From contig JAFKAC010000126.1 in assembly GCA_025766275.1 (NCBI GenBank), positions 81,557 through 145,556 of the forward strand: 64,000 nucleotides of DNA. The letters are read 5' to 3'. Positions 10,757-22,799 of this stretch are shown piece after piece. The notes beneath the pieces are model-generated. The model was given only the letters and a program-made list of their open reading frames with translations, ran no database searches and had not been told where the DNA came from. A program made the translations under genes and the position numbers. Numbering within the stretch: position 1 is the stretch's first letter; each line of letters starts with the position of its first letter. The stretch comes from Lactarius indigo (lineage: Eukaryota > Basidiomycota > Agaricomycetes > Russulales > Russulaceae).

Positions 10757-12944
10757 TGGCGTCCTCCTCCAAGTGAGCATCTCCTTTGACCCGGCGTGTG
10801 TCTTGTTGACATCTCTATCTATTAGGCCGTCAAGGACGTCCGCGCTAGCCGAGATTCTCTTGTGAACCTGTTCGGCCGCATGGAATACTTTTTTATGCGT
10901 CTTGAAAGATATATACATGTCCGACCGACCGCAGCGATGACGGACATTATCGTAAAGATCATGGTTGAGGTGATCTCGATCCTTGGGATCGTGACGAAAG
11001 AGATCAGGCAGGGACGAACCAGTATGTGCTCCCCTTTCGATATGTCCCCATATATCGAACATCACGCAGAGAAGTACCTGAAGAAGCTGATTGGAAGAAG
11101 TGATGTCGAAGACGCGCTTCAGCGACTGGACCGACTGACGCAAGAGGAAGCTCGGATGGCAGCAGTAGAAGCCCTGACGATCTCTCGAGGCATTGACTAC
11201 AAGGTGGATGGCGTCGGTGAGACGGTAGAGAGCGTCAATACGAAAGTAGAGGGTATCGACGACAGGGTGCGGAGCGTCGACAAGAAAGTAGGTTCGGTCA
11301 CCCAAGGTGAGTATAGCTGCATTAGCCGGCCCTTGAACCTATCCTCAGACTCCGTTAGATGTCAAGGAAAACGGGATAGCCATTAAACAAGTCGTCGACC
11401 AAGTCGGTCGCCTAAATCGTCCGTCGTCTGCTAACCTCATTCGATCACGACTCCTTGACCTATCTCACAGGGAATGAGCTACGCAAGGACCTTCGAAGGT
11501 GGATCGCTCCCCCCGATCCGTCCGTCAATTACAACACTGCTTCCGATGCTCATCACCAAGGTACCGCGGCATGGTGCACCGATGGGGACACCTTCGCAGA
11601 TTGGAAAACATCTGGCTTCTTGTTATGGATTCACGGAAAACGTACACTTCCTTCGCCATTTCAGTTTCAACTCTCCACTAACGACTTATGGATCGATAGC
11701 TGGCTCGGGGAAGAGTATTCTCAGGTGCGTTACCCCCCGCTGAGTTGCGTCTTAAGTGAACTTATATCATCCACAAGCTCCGCGATCATCCGCGATATCA
11801 AACCCATATCCAACGCTGGATCGGCATTCTTAGCGTATTTTTACTTCGATTTCAAAGACAAAGCGAAGCAGGACTCCCGCGCATTATTATCCTCCCTTCT
11901 AGTCCAACTCTCCGATCAATCCGATATATTCTGTGACGCTCTTTACTCCTTGTACTCCGCACACAAACGAGGATCGGAACAACCAACCAACGACTCACTT
12001 TCACAATGCCTCAAGTCTATGCTAACCGCCGCAGGACCAGCGCCAATCTATCTTGTCCTGGACGCTCTTGACGAATGTCCGTACGGCTCTGGATTGCCGT
12101 CGCCGCGAGAAAAGTTACTGGACCTCGTGGATGACCTCGTTAAGCTTCGGCATCGAACTCTGCGACTATGTATCACAAGTCGTCCCGAGTTCGACATCCG
12201 TACCGCGCTCGAGCCTTTGGCAACTCAACAACTATCCCTCCACAACGAAACTGGACAAATCCAGGACATTAATAATTATATCACGCATTTTATCCACTCG
12301 GACAGAAAGACGAAGAGATGGCGAGACGAGGAGAAGGATATGGTGATCGAGAAACTGACGGAGAAAGCAGACGGCATGTAAGGGCAACCTTGAATGCTCA
12401 CGGTTGTCCCAGTCTTATAGTCTGAGACAGGTTTCGGTGGGTTTATTGCCAATTGGAGGTGCTGCGGCACTGTTTCCCGACGAATCTGCGTCGAATTCTC
12501 GAAGAATTGCCGAAATCACTGGACGAGACGTACAAGCGGATCCTGAAGGAGATCGACAATGCGAATCGGGAGCACGCATATCGACTTTTGCAATGTCTCG
12601 CGGTGGCCAGTCGCCCATTCCGGGTTGAGGAGCTTGCGGATGTGCTTGCATTTGACGTCGGTCCAGGAGGGATCCCGACAATGATCGCAGATTGGCGGTG
12701 GGAAGACCGAGAAGAGGCGGTGCTGTCGGCGTGTTCCAGTTTGGTCACCGTGATCACCGACAAAGGCTACCGGGTTGTTCAGTTCTCGCATTTTTCGGTA
12801 AAGGAATTCCTGACATCAGATCGGCTGGCGGGTTGCACGGAAGATGTGTCTCGGTTTCATATCCCCTTCGAATCTTCGCATGCGATTCTTGCCCAGGCGT
12901 GTCTTGGCGCCCTGCTCTGCCTGCCAGTGAATGACCACGCCCAA

Positions 12945-13103
12945 GACGAAGGTGAAGACGAAGATGAAGACGAAGACGAAGACGAAGACGAAGATGAAGA
13001 TGAAGACGAAGACGAAGATGAAGATGAAGACGAATATGAAGATGAAGATGAGGATGAAGATGAAGATGAAGGGGAAGATGAAGTTGAAGTTGAAGATGAA
13101 GAC
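12945..13103 (+). repeat. in-frame acidic (Glu-Asp) microsatellite in NLR copy 1
   Basis: A GAAGAC/GAAGAT-type repeat of 53 codons lies between the NACHT-associated region and the ankyrin repeats. It keeps frame, with scattered Gly, Val and Tyr interruptions. The equivalent tracts are 27 codons in copy 2 and 10 in copy 3. Confidence 0.92.
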
Positions 13104-14096
13104 AGTGCCAACAAAGTTTCTTTTGTTCGATATGCTGCCGAATATTGGGTCGGGCATGCCAAGGTCGGGAATGTGGAAATGCGCATAAAGGATGCAATGG
13201 ACTATCTCTTCGACATCGACAACCCGTACTTTCGATCGTGGGTCCGAATACATGACGTAGACGAGCTCGAGTGGTCGAATCCCTTTAAGTTGCCACTGAC
13301 CTCGGCATCTCCCTTGTACTACGCTGCATTCTGTGGATTCCACGATCTCGTAAAGCGGCTCATTGACAAACATCCACAGCACGTAGGTGCTCAGCTCGGC
13401 CGCTGTGGGACTCCGCTTCACGCGACACTCTCCAACGGTCACATCGAGGTCGCCCAGCTCCTTGGAGAGCGCGGCGCTGATGTGAATGCCCTCAATCTGG
13501 ACAAGATGACTCCACTTCACCTTGTGTCAGGACACGGAAGCCTCGCCGCCGCAAAGTGGCTGCTCGACTGTTGTGCGGACGTGGACTCCCAGGACGAGTA
13601 CTACAGGACCCCACTGTACTTGGCAGCCGCCTACGGGAACCTCGAAGTTGCTCGGATACTACTTGAGCACAATGCGGAGGTCAACGCTCGGACTCCCAGT
13701 GGATGGACTCCACTTATCGTTGCATCGGCAAGTGGATGCCCCGACGTTGTGCGGTATTTGCTGGACCACAATGCGGATGTGTATGTCCACAACGACAATG
13801 GAAAGACTGCGCTGCATGAGGCAGCGCAATTGGGTCATCTCGAGGTTTGTCGGATACTACTGGAGCGCAATGCGGAGGTCAATCCCCAGGATAACGAGGG
13901 ATCTACCCCATTACACTGGGCATCAGAGAGTTACGGGGGTCTTATTGAAGGACAGCCAGGCGTTGTACAGCTCTTGTTAGACCACGGTGCGGATGCGCAG
14001 GTGCGCAACCTCAGTGGAAAGACCCCATCTGAGGTAGCCAGTGGCCCAGACCAGCAGGAAATCGTGCGATTGCTCTCCCAGCACGCAGCGCAATAA

Positions 14097-14893
14097 AAGC
14101 ACGAGACCGAGGATAGTTAACTTGTCGACCTATGTAAGTGACAACTGCCCTGCTCGTTTACGGTATATTGACTCTCTCTACAGCGACCCACGTTATCTAT
14201 GAGGTGAAATCGTGTGTAAAATACGTGATCGTTTCGAATTCCTGTTATACGCGTGTAGTTGTCCCTACATCGTCATTTTATTTTACGGTACAGTGCTTGT
14301 ACAGCTTCGTTATCAGAATCGAGAACACTCTTGCAACATACAGCGATCAGACTTGCTCAGGCTGGAGGAACCGGTGTGATTCGTGGGAATTGGCTTCAGG
14401 CATTTAGATTGACGTCTATCACCATTTAACGAGGGAACGTCCCATTGATGGCAGCAGTGCAGGAAAGGGGCTCGTGAAACTAAAGGACAAAGGCGTGACT
14501 CGCCCTTTTGAAATCTCGAGGTGTTGACTGCGGCGCAAGATCGCGCTCCAATAATATTGATCCAACCGATTGCCAGTCCCGAGGCGTAGGAGTTTCATAC
14601 ACATACAGAACCCTGAGCGAAGATGGGGTCAACAAAACTATGACGAAACCCTAACCCGTTCATTGCAAGTGATGTTAGCGCCCTCGCGGATTGCGAGATC
14701 GGCGCTACGCATTGGAATTGGAACTGTTTCCATGCAGAAGAGCGAACGCGACAGATCTATGAGCCTAGGATAAACACAAGAAAACACAAAATGTAAATAT
14801 AGAGATACAACGGTATCTATCCTCAAGACGTCCGAGTCGCCCGACACCTAATGTTCCGACGTTGTCCTACCTCTCAGCCGAGGGCATACAAAA
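14097..14893. other. convergent 3' region between NLR copy 1 and H2A.Z copy 1
   Basis: This sequence is shared by all three units and lies between two 3' ends. Short frames exist on both strands but are not consistently conserved. I see only presumptive 3' UTRs. A TA-containing motif at about 14188 marks the empty site of the MITE found in unit 2. Confidence 0.5.
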
Positions 14894-15445
14894 TCACCGT
14901 TGCGTACAGTACGCCGCCGGTGCGCCTTCCGGCTTCTTAATATTTCCGACAGTCAGGGTCTTATGAATGAACGGCAGGACGCCACCACCAGCGATCGTCG
15001 CTCGCACCAGCGTGTCGAGCTCCTCGTCTCCCCGGATAGCTAGTTGTAAATGTCGCGGCGTGATACGCTTGACACGGAGATCTTTTGAGGCATTACCTTG
15101 ATTGCGAGATGTGTAAGTACAATACAGAGGAGAGAGGAGAGCACGCGACGGACCTGCTAGCTCCAAGACCTCGGCGGTGAGGTACTCAAAGATAGCCGAG
15201 GTGTAGACGGCGGCCTTCGCGCCGATGGGGACGTTATTCTGGGTGCGCTGTTTCAGGTATCTGTGGATACGACCAACGGGGATTTAGGAGCCCGACGACC
15301 GCGCGATCAGCACCTGGTGCGGAACGCGCGAGAACGAGGTGAAAAGGCAGACCTGGAGGCCGGCTTTCGCGCTGCGGGTCTGGAAACCTTTGACCTCGGT
15401 TGTAGGGGCCTCGCCAACTTTGGACTTTCCGCCTTTTGGTGGCAT
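14894..15445 (-). pseudogene. HTZ1: histone H2A.Z, copy 1, degraded
   Basis: The H2A.Z frame is recognisable: SAKAGLQ at the exon 1 end, [23 protein letters not shown], then [18 protein letters not shown]. Compared with the intact copy 3, the acceptor of intron 1 has changed from AG to AA (near 15284), so exon 2 cannot be joined normally. The stop codon has become TAC (14909-14911), which adds five residues up to 14894. Two core residues differ: Arg to Pro in [10 protein letters not shown], and Leu to Phe in AILEYL. Exon 1 is also shorter by three codons of the GGK repeat. Together these say pseudogene, although cryptic splicing cannot be excluded. Confidence 0.85.
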
Positions 15446-16248
15446 GGCTTGGAATGTTACTGATGCCGAACTGCAGTCAGGGATTACATGTAAGGCATTC
15501 GAACAGAACTAGAGGAGTGGATGCCTCGCCCGACAACGGGAAATGAGGTAAGGTCCGATGTGAGTTTGGCACAGTGTCTGGTAAGTGGATAGGATTAACA
15601 GGTGAGGCGGACATGCAGAGGAGAGGGCGCAAAGGAAAGATGATGAAGAACAATTGATTCACGTCACGCCCCGCTGTGTTCCAGAGGCCGGGCCGGTCCG
15701 GTAAACGCCAAGTCGAACTGGCGCAACAGTCACGATACAGCGGTTTTCATAACGATAGATACCTTACGACGATTTTTTACACACAGCGGGGTTTAAATGG
15801 GTGTTTCGGCGACCATGCCGAGTTTTCTTCCACAAAAACTAATGATATTAATTTAACAAAAAAATTATATAATGGACTTATCATTTTCAAGGCGTTGTTT
15901 TCAAGACGAAGTCATGCTATGCAAGGGCCCCGCTTTGCGTGGGGGAGAGTCCGATGAAATAGGATACAAAGTCATATGAAATGTAGCTGTTACACGTCTG
16001 GTCGTCAAGAGAATGTCGGCACGCATGGCTCATGCGCGTCGTGCGAAGCATGACTCAATTCCCCTTCGGAAAAATAGCTACCAGCACAACCCCTGTTGTC
16101 AACGAACCCATCGCTACCTTTGTAAATAGAATATACTTGCAGCCGCAGTGTTTGAGAGTTGAAACAGGAAGCTCGTAGGTAGCGAGTCTAGCGACGGGGA
16201 AGGGGGAGGTGGTGCTCGACGCGGACAAGTGAGCCCTGAAATGGGAAG

Positions 16249-16256
16249 TATAAAAG
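16249..16256 (+). promoter_or_regulatory. TATA box of mariner passenger gene
   Basis: TATAAAAG lies 18 bases upstream of the first ATG (16275). If transcription begins about 30 bases downstream of it, the ATG at 16308 is the likelier start. Confidence 0.45.
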
Positions 16257-16274
16257 ACACGGATATTTACCAAA

Positions 16275-18590
16275 ATGATGATACCAAAAGTATCATTGAC
16301 ATACCTGATGTCCCCTACTCGACGTCATCGGAAGAGTGTGCGTACCCAAGAGAGCTCGTCCGGGCAGCCTCGGTCTCGTCCACGCAAGGTTATCCTCCGC
16401 GTGTCGCAGCCATCCACTCCAGACTCACCGCCGCCAACGTCACCACCACCACCTGAGGCCCCTCACCTGTCTCCAGCTCCTCCCTTGCCTCCGCATCTGC
16501 CGCCGTCAGTGGCAGGCCTTCCTATTCCAAACGATAGTCAGCAAATGTCGGCTGGCCTGCCTGTAAATTCGCCACTGACCTACACACATTCTCATGGTAC
16601 GACGTTCTACCCGCCAGCGTACCCACCAGTCCCATACCACCATGCCTATGGTGCTGGGATCGGTACAACGCCGCCTCAGCCATGGGGTTATGCACAATAC
16701 CCCATGGCTCCGCCATTGGCTCCTTTCATGATGGATCCGTCAGCTGCTTGGTATGCCACAACTGGCGAGGAAGACTCACCCGCACGCGACATGCGTGGTC
16801 ATGTCGCCAATGGGCCAGAGGACCGGGCTGCTCTGGGGCGTGGGAGTGGTGGGGGTGTGGGCGCCAACAATGCTGCTTCGTCGTCGACTGCAGTTGCACG
16901 GCTAGGGAAGTCCTACCCTAATAAAGAGATTAGTGAGGGAGGTGAGTATCGTCGCCTCCATGCCGAGAAGTTATTGCTGATCACGTTGAAGTCTGGGAGT
17001 TCCGTGTTGAGGTGGTCGACGACAATATAAAACACACGTTTAATGCACATACCGACATGAGGTGGTACGAGTTCCTTGATGAAGTGCACCGGCACTTTGA
17101 TAGGCCACGCAGCGAAGTGCGTGTGGGGTTCCGAATCAGTGGGGATGCGGGCGCGATGTCATACCTTGCATCCGAGTACGACTGGAATGATGCGCTTGCC
17201 CGGTTGCTGGGAAAGGTGCGGTCCGCGCGGACGCGTGCTGTGTCGATGGAGATAAAAAATATGGTCAGAAACTGCTTCACTATAACACAAAAGATAGACT
17301 GACCTTGCGTACGTCCAGCAACCGTCTACAGCGTCGAAGATTCATAGCACCAAAAAGGGGAAGGAGAAACGTCGCCGCGAAGACGACATTCCCCCAGAGC
17401 CGACCCCAGACATGTTGCACCACATTCTGGAGTTGCAGCAGCACCTCCTATGTGCGACGCACTCCAGACCGGGAAAGAAGGCATACTGCGCGATAGAGCA
17501 GTCAGGAGATAATGGAGAGGGGGGGCATAAAGAGTTGACGCCCGAAGAGATCAGCCTATGGGCGAAGTATATTGTGAGTAGATATTGCTGAACAAGCGCA
17601 ATAAATGACTCACCTATGTTCTAGTCGATCAAGAAAGCGACGAAGTTCATTCGACCAAATGTGAAGCCATTTGATCGCCCAGCGACCAAAAAGCCTCGAA
17701 CCGCACACGCGCCGCCGGAAGTGCACGTGTCCGTCAACATCACACCTACACTGGGAGCAGGGAGTTCAAAGGTGCAGGCAACATACGTACCGTCACGCTC
17801 TGTGTCGCCCGCTCCAAGCCCATCAGGCCCCAAAGTAACACCTACACAAGGAGGGAGCCCTACGGTGCGAGTGATGGACATGGTGTCGGGTGCATTGTTG
17901 CCCTCCCCAAATCCGTCAGTACCTGCCCAACCCAATAGCAATACCTTACCTGCGGCTATGCCCATCGCGCCCGCACCGGAGCCAATCGCGCCCGCACCGA
18001 AGCCAATCGCGCCAACACAGGAGCCAATCGTGCCCGCACCAGAGTCAATCGCGCCAATACCCATGGAGGTAGTGCACCCATCGCTCCTGATCGTCCTTCT
18101 TGACGCGCTTGGAACCTTGACCGTGCCATCACTGATGGACGTGCTCCTATTGATGGATACCCATCATCCAATCGGCCCACGACATGTCGGCCTACATGAA
18201 GAGTTAGCAGAAATGGGTATTGAAGACGTGGTGGACTTGTACTCACTTCCAGTCGAGCTCCTTGCGACATTCGGGTGGCTGAGGCAAAGTAGTGCTCGCC
18301 GCCTTCAAGATTTTTGTCGCAACAAGTTCCTGTTACCTCTCGGATTTGTAGAGGAAATTGTCAGCAACGATCATGCGATTTCGAACGACTCACCTTCTAT
18401 CCGACAGATGGGGGTGTCCGGCTCAGAGGACGGCCAAGCCATTGGAAACATTATTGATGTGGTTCAAGTGTGGCTTGATGAAGTAGGCACACCAAAGGAG
18501 GTTGAGGGAGAGCAGGTGAGCGTGAGGTCAGGCGAGGAGGACGAGGGTGAGGAAGAAAACGGTGACATGGCAACGTCGCAAGAGGTGTGA
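16275..18590 (+). CDS. mariner passenger protein of unknown function, Pro-rich with SAM-like C-terminus
   Basis: Four exons: 16275-16941, 16992-17263, 17319-17573 and 17625-18590, giving 719 residues from the first ATG or 708 from 16308. The donor at 17264 (GTCAGA) is weak. Residues about 20-200 are rich in Pro, Tyr and Gly. Exon 2 encodes a compact acidic module (WEFRVEVVDDN .. RWYEFLDEVHRHFD .. RVGFRISGD) that could be a ubiquitin-like or PB1-like fold. Exon 3 has a Cys/His segment (LLCATHSRPGKKAYC) followed by ELTPEEISLWAKYI. Exon 4 has a PIAPAPE heptad array and a SAM-like helical segment (GIEDVVDLYSLPVELLATFGWL). The tail is acidic. It lies inside the element's inverted repeats, convergent with the transposase, so it is either a captured gene or an accessory factor. 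I do not recognise a function, and the domain suggestions are tentative. Confidence 0.72.
17961..18063 (+). repeat. 21-bp in-frame repeat encoding PIAPAPE-like heptads
   Basis: Roughly five imperfect units encode PIAPAPE, PIAPAPK, PIAPTQE, PIVPAPE and SIAPIP in the passenger protein. The period is exactly 21 bases, suggesting slippage expansion. Confidence 0.75.
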
Positions 18591-18803
18591 GAAGCTTTGT
18601 CAGCTTTCCCACGCCTCCGATTCCCAACGTGTATCCCCCAGTGCGTATGTTGGTCGGTAGCTTTTCCCACGTGGTTTGACGCACCCGCACCATACTTGTA
18701 TGCATCGTAGTCTTTCAATTCAACGTGTTTATATTCTCCAATAGTCTGAGCAACCACCAACACATGTATGCGATAACTTTGAAATAGTAGATACAAAAGA
18801 AAA
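18591..18803. terminator. shared 3' region of the two convergent mariner genes
   Basis: The 213 bases separate the passenger stop (18590) from the transposase stop (18804). The region is AT-rich at the transposase side. No other gene is visible. Confidence 0.35.
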
Positions 18804-19882
18804 TTAAGCCGCAAGATCGTACCCGCAATGACTGTACCAACCCTTCGCATCCTCGGGTGTGACGGAATGAACGGCCTCCCATAGTGCACTGTAGACATTA
18901 CCATCATCGGACTCGAGTTCTGCATTGACGCGAGAACGGTTTGCGCGCAGCCAGGCCTTGATGGATGAGAAGGCCAGTTCGATCGGATTGAGGTCTGGCG
19001 AATACGCGGGAAGGTAGATGAGGCGCGCGCCGTGACCCTCGACTAGCTCACGAATCCCCTCCACCTTGTGAATTGAGGCGTTGTCGATGACGAGGACCGA
19101 ATTGGGTAAAGGCCACTCGTTCATGTGCATGAGGAGCCCTTGAACGAATCGTTGAAAGTGGTCGCCAGTGATGGCATTCTCGACAATCTCGAGGTGAAGG
19201 ATCCCATCAAGGGAAAGAGCAGGTAATATAGAATACTTTGTACCGCGAAGGAAAAATTCGAAGCGGCGAGCACGCTCGCCACGGATTGACCACGCGTATG
19301 GCCTCCTCAAAGTAAGTCGGTTGAAGTGACTCTCGTCCGCAAAGACGAGTTGTTCTGGTTGGAAATGGGTGCCGATGATGCCCATGTACTCCTCACGGTC
19401 TTGTTCATTTCGCTCAAGAGCGGGGCGTGTGACCTATCGTTCGATGTTAGCAAGAGAATGAAGGAGCTGATGGACGGATACGCACTGTTTTCATTGTGTA
19501 TCCCTCCCTTTTGAGGGAACGCATGATCGTCGGAAGTGAGACCTCAACGTTGCAGGCTTCCCGAAGCTCCGTCTGTAGCTCCAGAAGCGCGATGTCGGGC
19601 TGGCGCTCAACGGTGTCGCGGAGGAACTACGAGTGTGAGAAAATATCCAGGCCCGAGATATGGCACACATACCTTGATCTGCACAGCGGTGAGTATGCGT
19701 GGGCGACCATTGTCGATTGGTGGTGAGGGATGCGAGTTCCCCTTGCGGTGCTGGCTGCGCCACCTCTTGAGCGTCGGGACACTGATCCCAGTGTATTCAA
19801 AAACTTCCGAGTCAGGCAGTCCCTGAAGAGACATTGAGAGGGCTTGCTCTTTGAGTTCTTTGGAGATGTGACGACGAACCAT
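18804..19882 (-). CDS. Tc1/mariner (DDE_3 type) transposase
   Basis: Three exons on the minus strand: 19882-19673, 19626-19486 and 19433-18804, giving about 326 residues with all junctions in phase. The N-terminus is a helix-turn-helix segment (SKELKEQALSMSLQGL .. GISVPTLKRW). The catalytic core has Asp in FADESHFN, Asp in VIDNASIH and Glu in SPDLNPIE, with 34 residues between the second Asp and the Glu (D34E, the Tc1 spacing). The length matches the family. No lesion is seen, so the enzyme is probably functional. It would recognise the 28-bp ends at 15738 and 20089 and insert at TA. Confidence 0.94.
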
Positions 19883-20134
19883 GGAAGAGTAAGGAAGACA
19901 ACAGAGGAGGAGTCGCAGCAGAGAAGTGATCTTCGTTGTGAAGGAGGGGTTACGACGCCGGCAAAAGCTGACAACTATCCCATAACCCCAATACTACAAG
20001 ATAAGCCCAATTTCCGGAGAATTTTCCCTCAACTTAATTATGAACCCCGCTCTGGGGTTTTGGGAGTCCGCTTGTGTATCCAAAATGGAAGGTATCTATC
20101 GTTATGAAAACCGCTGTAACACTGCGATTACCAT

Positions 20135-22799
20135 AGGATGTCCGTGACCATATCATAGCCGATTCCAATCCACCTAGCTGGGTCAGAGTCCAAGTCAGTC
20201 TCCCTTACCCGTCATCGAGTAGTTCATGCTTATCGATTCGCAGAACATATGCCATGTCTCATCCCATAACTGCCCTTTTTCAATTCCTCTTCCCCTCAGC
20301 CACGGCGAGCCCCGATTTACCCATTACCTTCCCCGGCGAACCCTGAGATCTCCCCTCATCCGTCGACCCCCGCTCGTAAGGGAGCTACGGCACTACGGCG
20401 GTATCCTGTTCGTCGCATGTCAATTTCCCATGCATGTCCTACTCGCACACCGGGAGATGCAACACGCATACACTCTATCCTCAACAATTTTTCCTGTACC
20501 AGTGAAGAGGAAGAACAAGAGACTCATAGAGGGGCGTGTTGTTGGTTCGTATCTCTGCTTTGCCTCTCTCTCCAGTTGTTTACCTATACCGCAGCGCAGC
20601 ACACGCAGAGCAAAAGCACCGCGCAGCTCCTATTAAATACAGGGCAAATGGTCGAGGATGCCTTGCGAATGTATTTCAAAAATCAGTACTGGTGGATAGA
20701 GACGTATCAAGCTGTGGCCAATGCTGAGGGCTCCACACTGCCTCTTTAATTGACTGGCGAAATTGTGCGTTTCTTACGCCGTGACATTCATAATAACTAC
20801 AACATTCTCCCAGTACATGACAATTGAGGGCAAGGTGCAATCCCCGATCTGTTTTATCGACTTTGACCCAGGAAGGGTATATGGTCAACTCGATAAGCCG
20901 CTGCACCAGACCACGGACTGTCCCACCCGGTAAGTGTTTCGGCGATTTGTGATTCTCATACTTGACCGCAATCCAAGTTTTTCCGGAATAACAGCGGCAG
21001 CGCCTAACACCGTAACAATGACTCTCCTCGATGTGCAGACTCCCGCGCTCATAAACTCTTCGACGATCCTGCTAGGCCGTTCGCTCGCATCAGATCTACA
21101 TGCCTTATAACTAGCGCACCCACGTTGCATCGGCACTGCGATACTCTTCCACTACGCGCGCAGTCGACCGCTCAAGCCGGGACTGGAATGGCTCACGTGC
21201 AAGTGGCCAAGACCCTCTGTAAGATCGCAGACCCGGCCGAAGTGCATAGATCTACTCCAAGCCAATATTAAGAACTGTGCGTCCCGCTACGACCGAATGG
21301 ACGAATTTCCCCGGATAAGGGAGCGAACTCGAGGCGTATTATGATCCCAGAGCACATCTCGTATTCGAGTACACTCGTGCGTCAAAATGGCACATGCACG
21401 GCGGTCGTTAATCACGGCAACACCAGCGCCTGGAACGGTACATCAGCGACTGCGCACTCCACGCCCGTCGCCTGTGCGAATGACGCGGAGGTTACCGAGG
21501 GTGATAAGAGCGTTAGATTCCCACGAGTCTGTATTCGGGCGACAGATGCGATTGGCGGATACCCCCGGGTGTACGCAGCTCATCTGTCAATCCTCTCGCT
21601 GACCCTCCAGTGCCACATTGTCGGTGGTTAATCAATTCATCGCAGGGAGCACACCCAAGGCAGGCGCATACAGCCTTGGTGTCATAGAATATCCAGAGAA
21701 CCAAAGCCGGACCGGCACAGCGCGGACGAAAACAGACGAAAGCCCGCCGTCGCTGCCACTGGACGGCAACGACAACACCCTGTTCGCAGTCGTGACGAAC
21801 CTGAATTCGCACCTCACAGCGATATACGCGACTCTCCCACTCATGGCGACGCCCATCACAGACGTCGGTGGCTTCCATTTCCCGGACGGCCCGGATGCCG
21901 CCGCTGGCGCTGGCGCCGCCGGCCTCGCTCCTAAGTTGCTCCTCTTCTTGGGGAACAGTGGCCCGCTCTCGATGTCCACGGTTGCTGCATGCCGAGCGAA
22001 GCGCTGAGCTAGCCTGAATCGACAGCACGGGAACCAGAGCGGCTCTGGGGGAGCCATGGGACTGGGGACGGTACGGCAATTTGTAGTACAGCAGATGATC
22101 AGTCGCGTATGGGGCTGCTATTCGTGGGAGATTATTGATAGTTCGCGCTAGCGATGAGTATATGACATTATATTCCCCTTCTACTTTCAAGCTAGAAGGC
22201 ACCATCAACGGCGGGCATCCATATTCTCACTCACTTCTCGAGCTAGAACGTCGAAAGACAGATTCTTTGGCTGGTTTATCCCACGAGATATCGCAACTAG
22301 TCGTGTGCCGGCGAAAGGGCTTCCGAGTCTTCAAGGTCATCATGTAAACTGGTGCTTATCTGCATAGTTCTGGGCATTCTTAATCTTGCAAGGATGGCTC
22401 ATCCCAAACTAGAAAAGGGGGAGAACCAGCCCTAAATTCTCCGCGCCAATTTGGCGCGCCAAGACCGTCGATCCACACAGAGACATCGGGGGCCAAGGTA
22501 GGCTCCTTGTGGGGGGTGCCGTTCGTTCACATACTCGCACCTGTCCTACAGTGATGAACTAATGTAGGTCTGATGCTCTCCTGTGTCTTTTGCACCTCGA
22601 GCTGGCCACAGCGAATGTGCGCGTCTAAGTTATCGTGGTCCCTGGGAATATCAGGGCGGCTATCCGTTGAACACGAGGCGTCCTATCCTGGCCGTGATTC
22701 AGGAGCTGTGCAAACCTGTGCCCTCAGGCTTTACCCACCCTTCCCGACGTGATCTTCCTGTATCCCTAAGTATCCACCTAGGTTCCTTCAACTATCACT
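20135..22799 (+). other. 5' segment of unit 2, coding status unclear
   Basis: This is the full-length version of the segment. It opens with a frame starting MSHPITAL at about 20253 that stops early here but runs longer in unit 3. Further on is a possible exon with CFIDFDPGRVYGQL (about 20850). None of the frames is convincingly maintained across copies. It could be a decayed gene of unknown type plus the NLR promoter. Confidence 0.4.

Larger units (their letters stand above)
6220..14096 (+). pseudogene. Goodbye-NACHT-ankyrin NLR, copy 1, split by an hAT transposon
   Basis: Apart from the insertion, the exon map equals those of copies 2 and 3: 6220-6507, 6564-6598 joined to 10757-10772, 10826-11021, 11070-11306, 11359-11418, 11471-11641, 11700-11724, 11778-12377 and 12431-14096. 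Precise removal of the transposon plus one target duplication restores exon 2 to 51 bases, and the whole would encode about 1097 residues with no other lesion. The insertion lies in the N-terminal Goodbye domain, upstream of the NACHT and ankyrin parts. As it stands the full product cannot be made unless the element is spliced out or excises. A transcript starting downstream could still give a NACHT-ankyrin protein. The acidic tract (12945-13103, 53 residues) is the longest of the three copies. Confidence 0.88.
15738..20116. mobile_element. Tc1/mariner-superfamily DNA transposon with a passenger gene
   Basis: The element is 4379 bp with 28-bp perfect inverted repeats (15738-15765 and 20089-20116, starting CAGCGGTTTTCATAACGATA) and TA on both sides (15736-15737, 20117-20118). 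The matching empty site in unit 2 is near 28440-28445. It holds two convergent genes: a passenger on the plus strand (about 16275-18590) and the transposase on the minus strand (18804-19882), with 213 bases between the two stops. Typical Tc1/mariner elements are 1-2 kb with a single gene, so this one is unusually large. The 5' ends of both genes face the inverted repeats. Confidence 0.93.
4540..20134 (+). repeat. tandem segmental repeat, unit 1 (left-truncated, carries hAT and mariner insertions)
   Basis: Homology to units 2 and 3 begins at about 4540 (compare about 21230 and 29550), so roughly the first 1.1 kb of the unit is missing here. Removing the hAT (6599-10748 plus one 8-bp duplication) and the mariner (15738-20116) leaves a segment collinear with the other units: 5' segment, NLR gene, H2A.Z gene. 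The right boundary is set where AGGATGTCCGTGACC starts the next unit. Confidence 0.88.

Noticed and set aside
12754..13520. Long minus-strand frames rich in Phe/Ile, Leu/His or Ser opposite the NLR acidic tract
   Set aside because: They are antisense readings of the GAAGAY repeat, which cannot contain stops in several frames. Composition is monotonous and they overlap a well-supported plus-strand exon.
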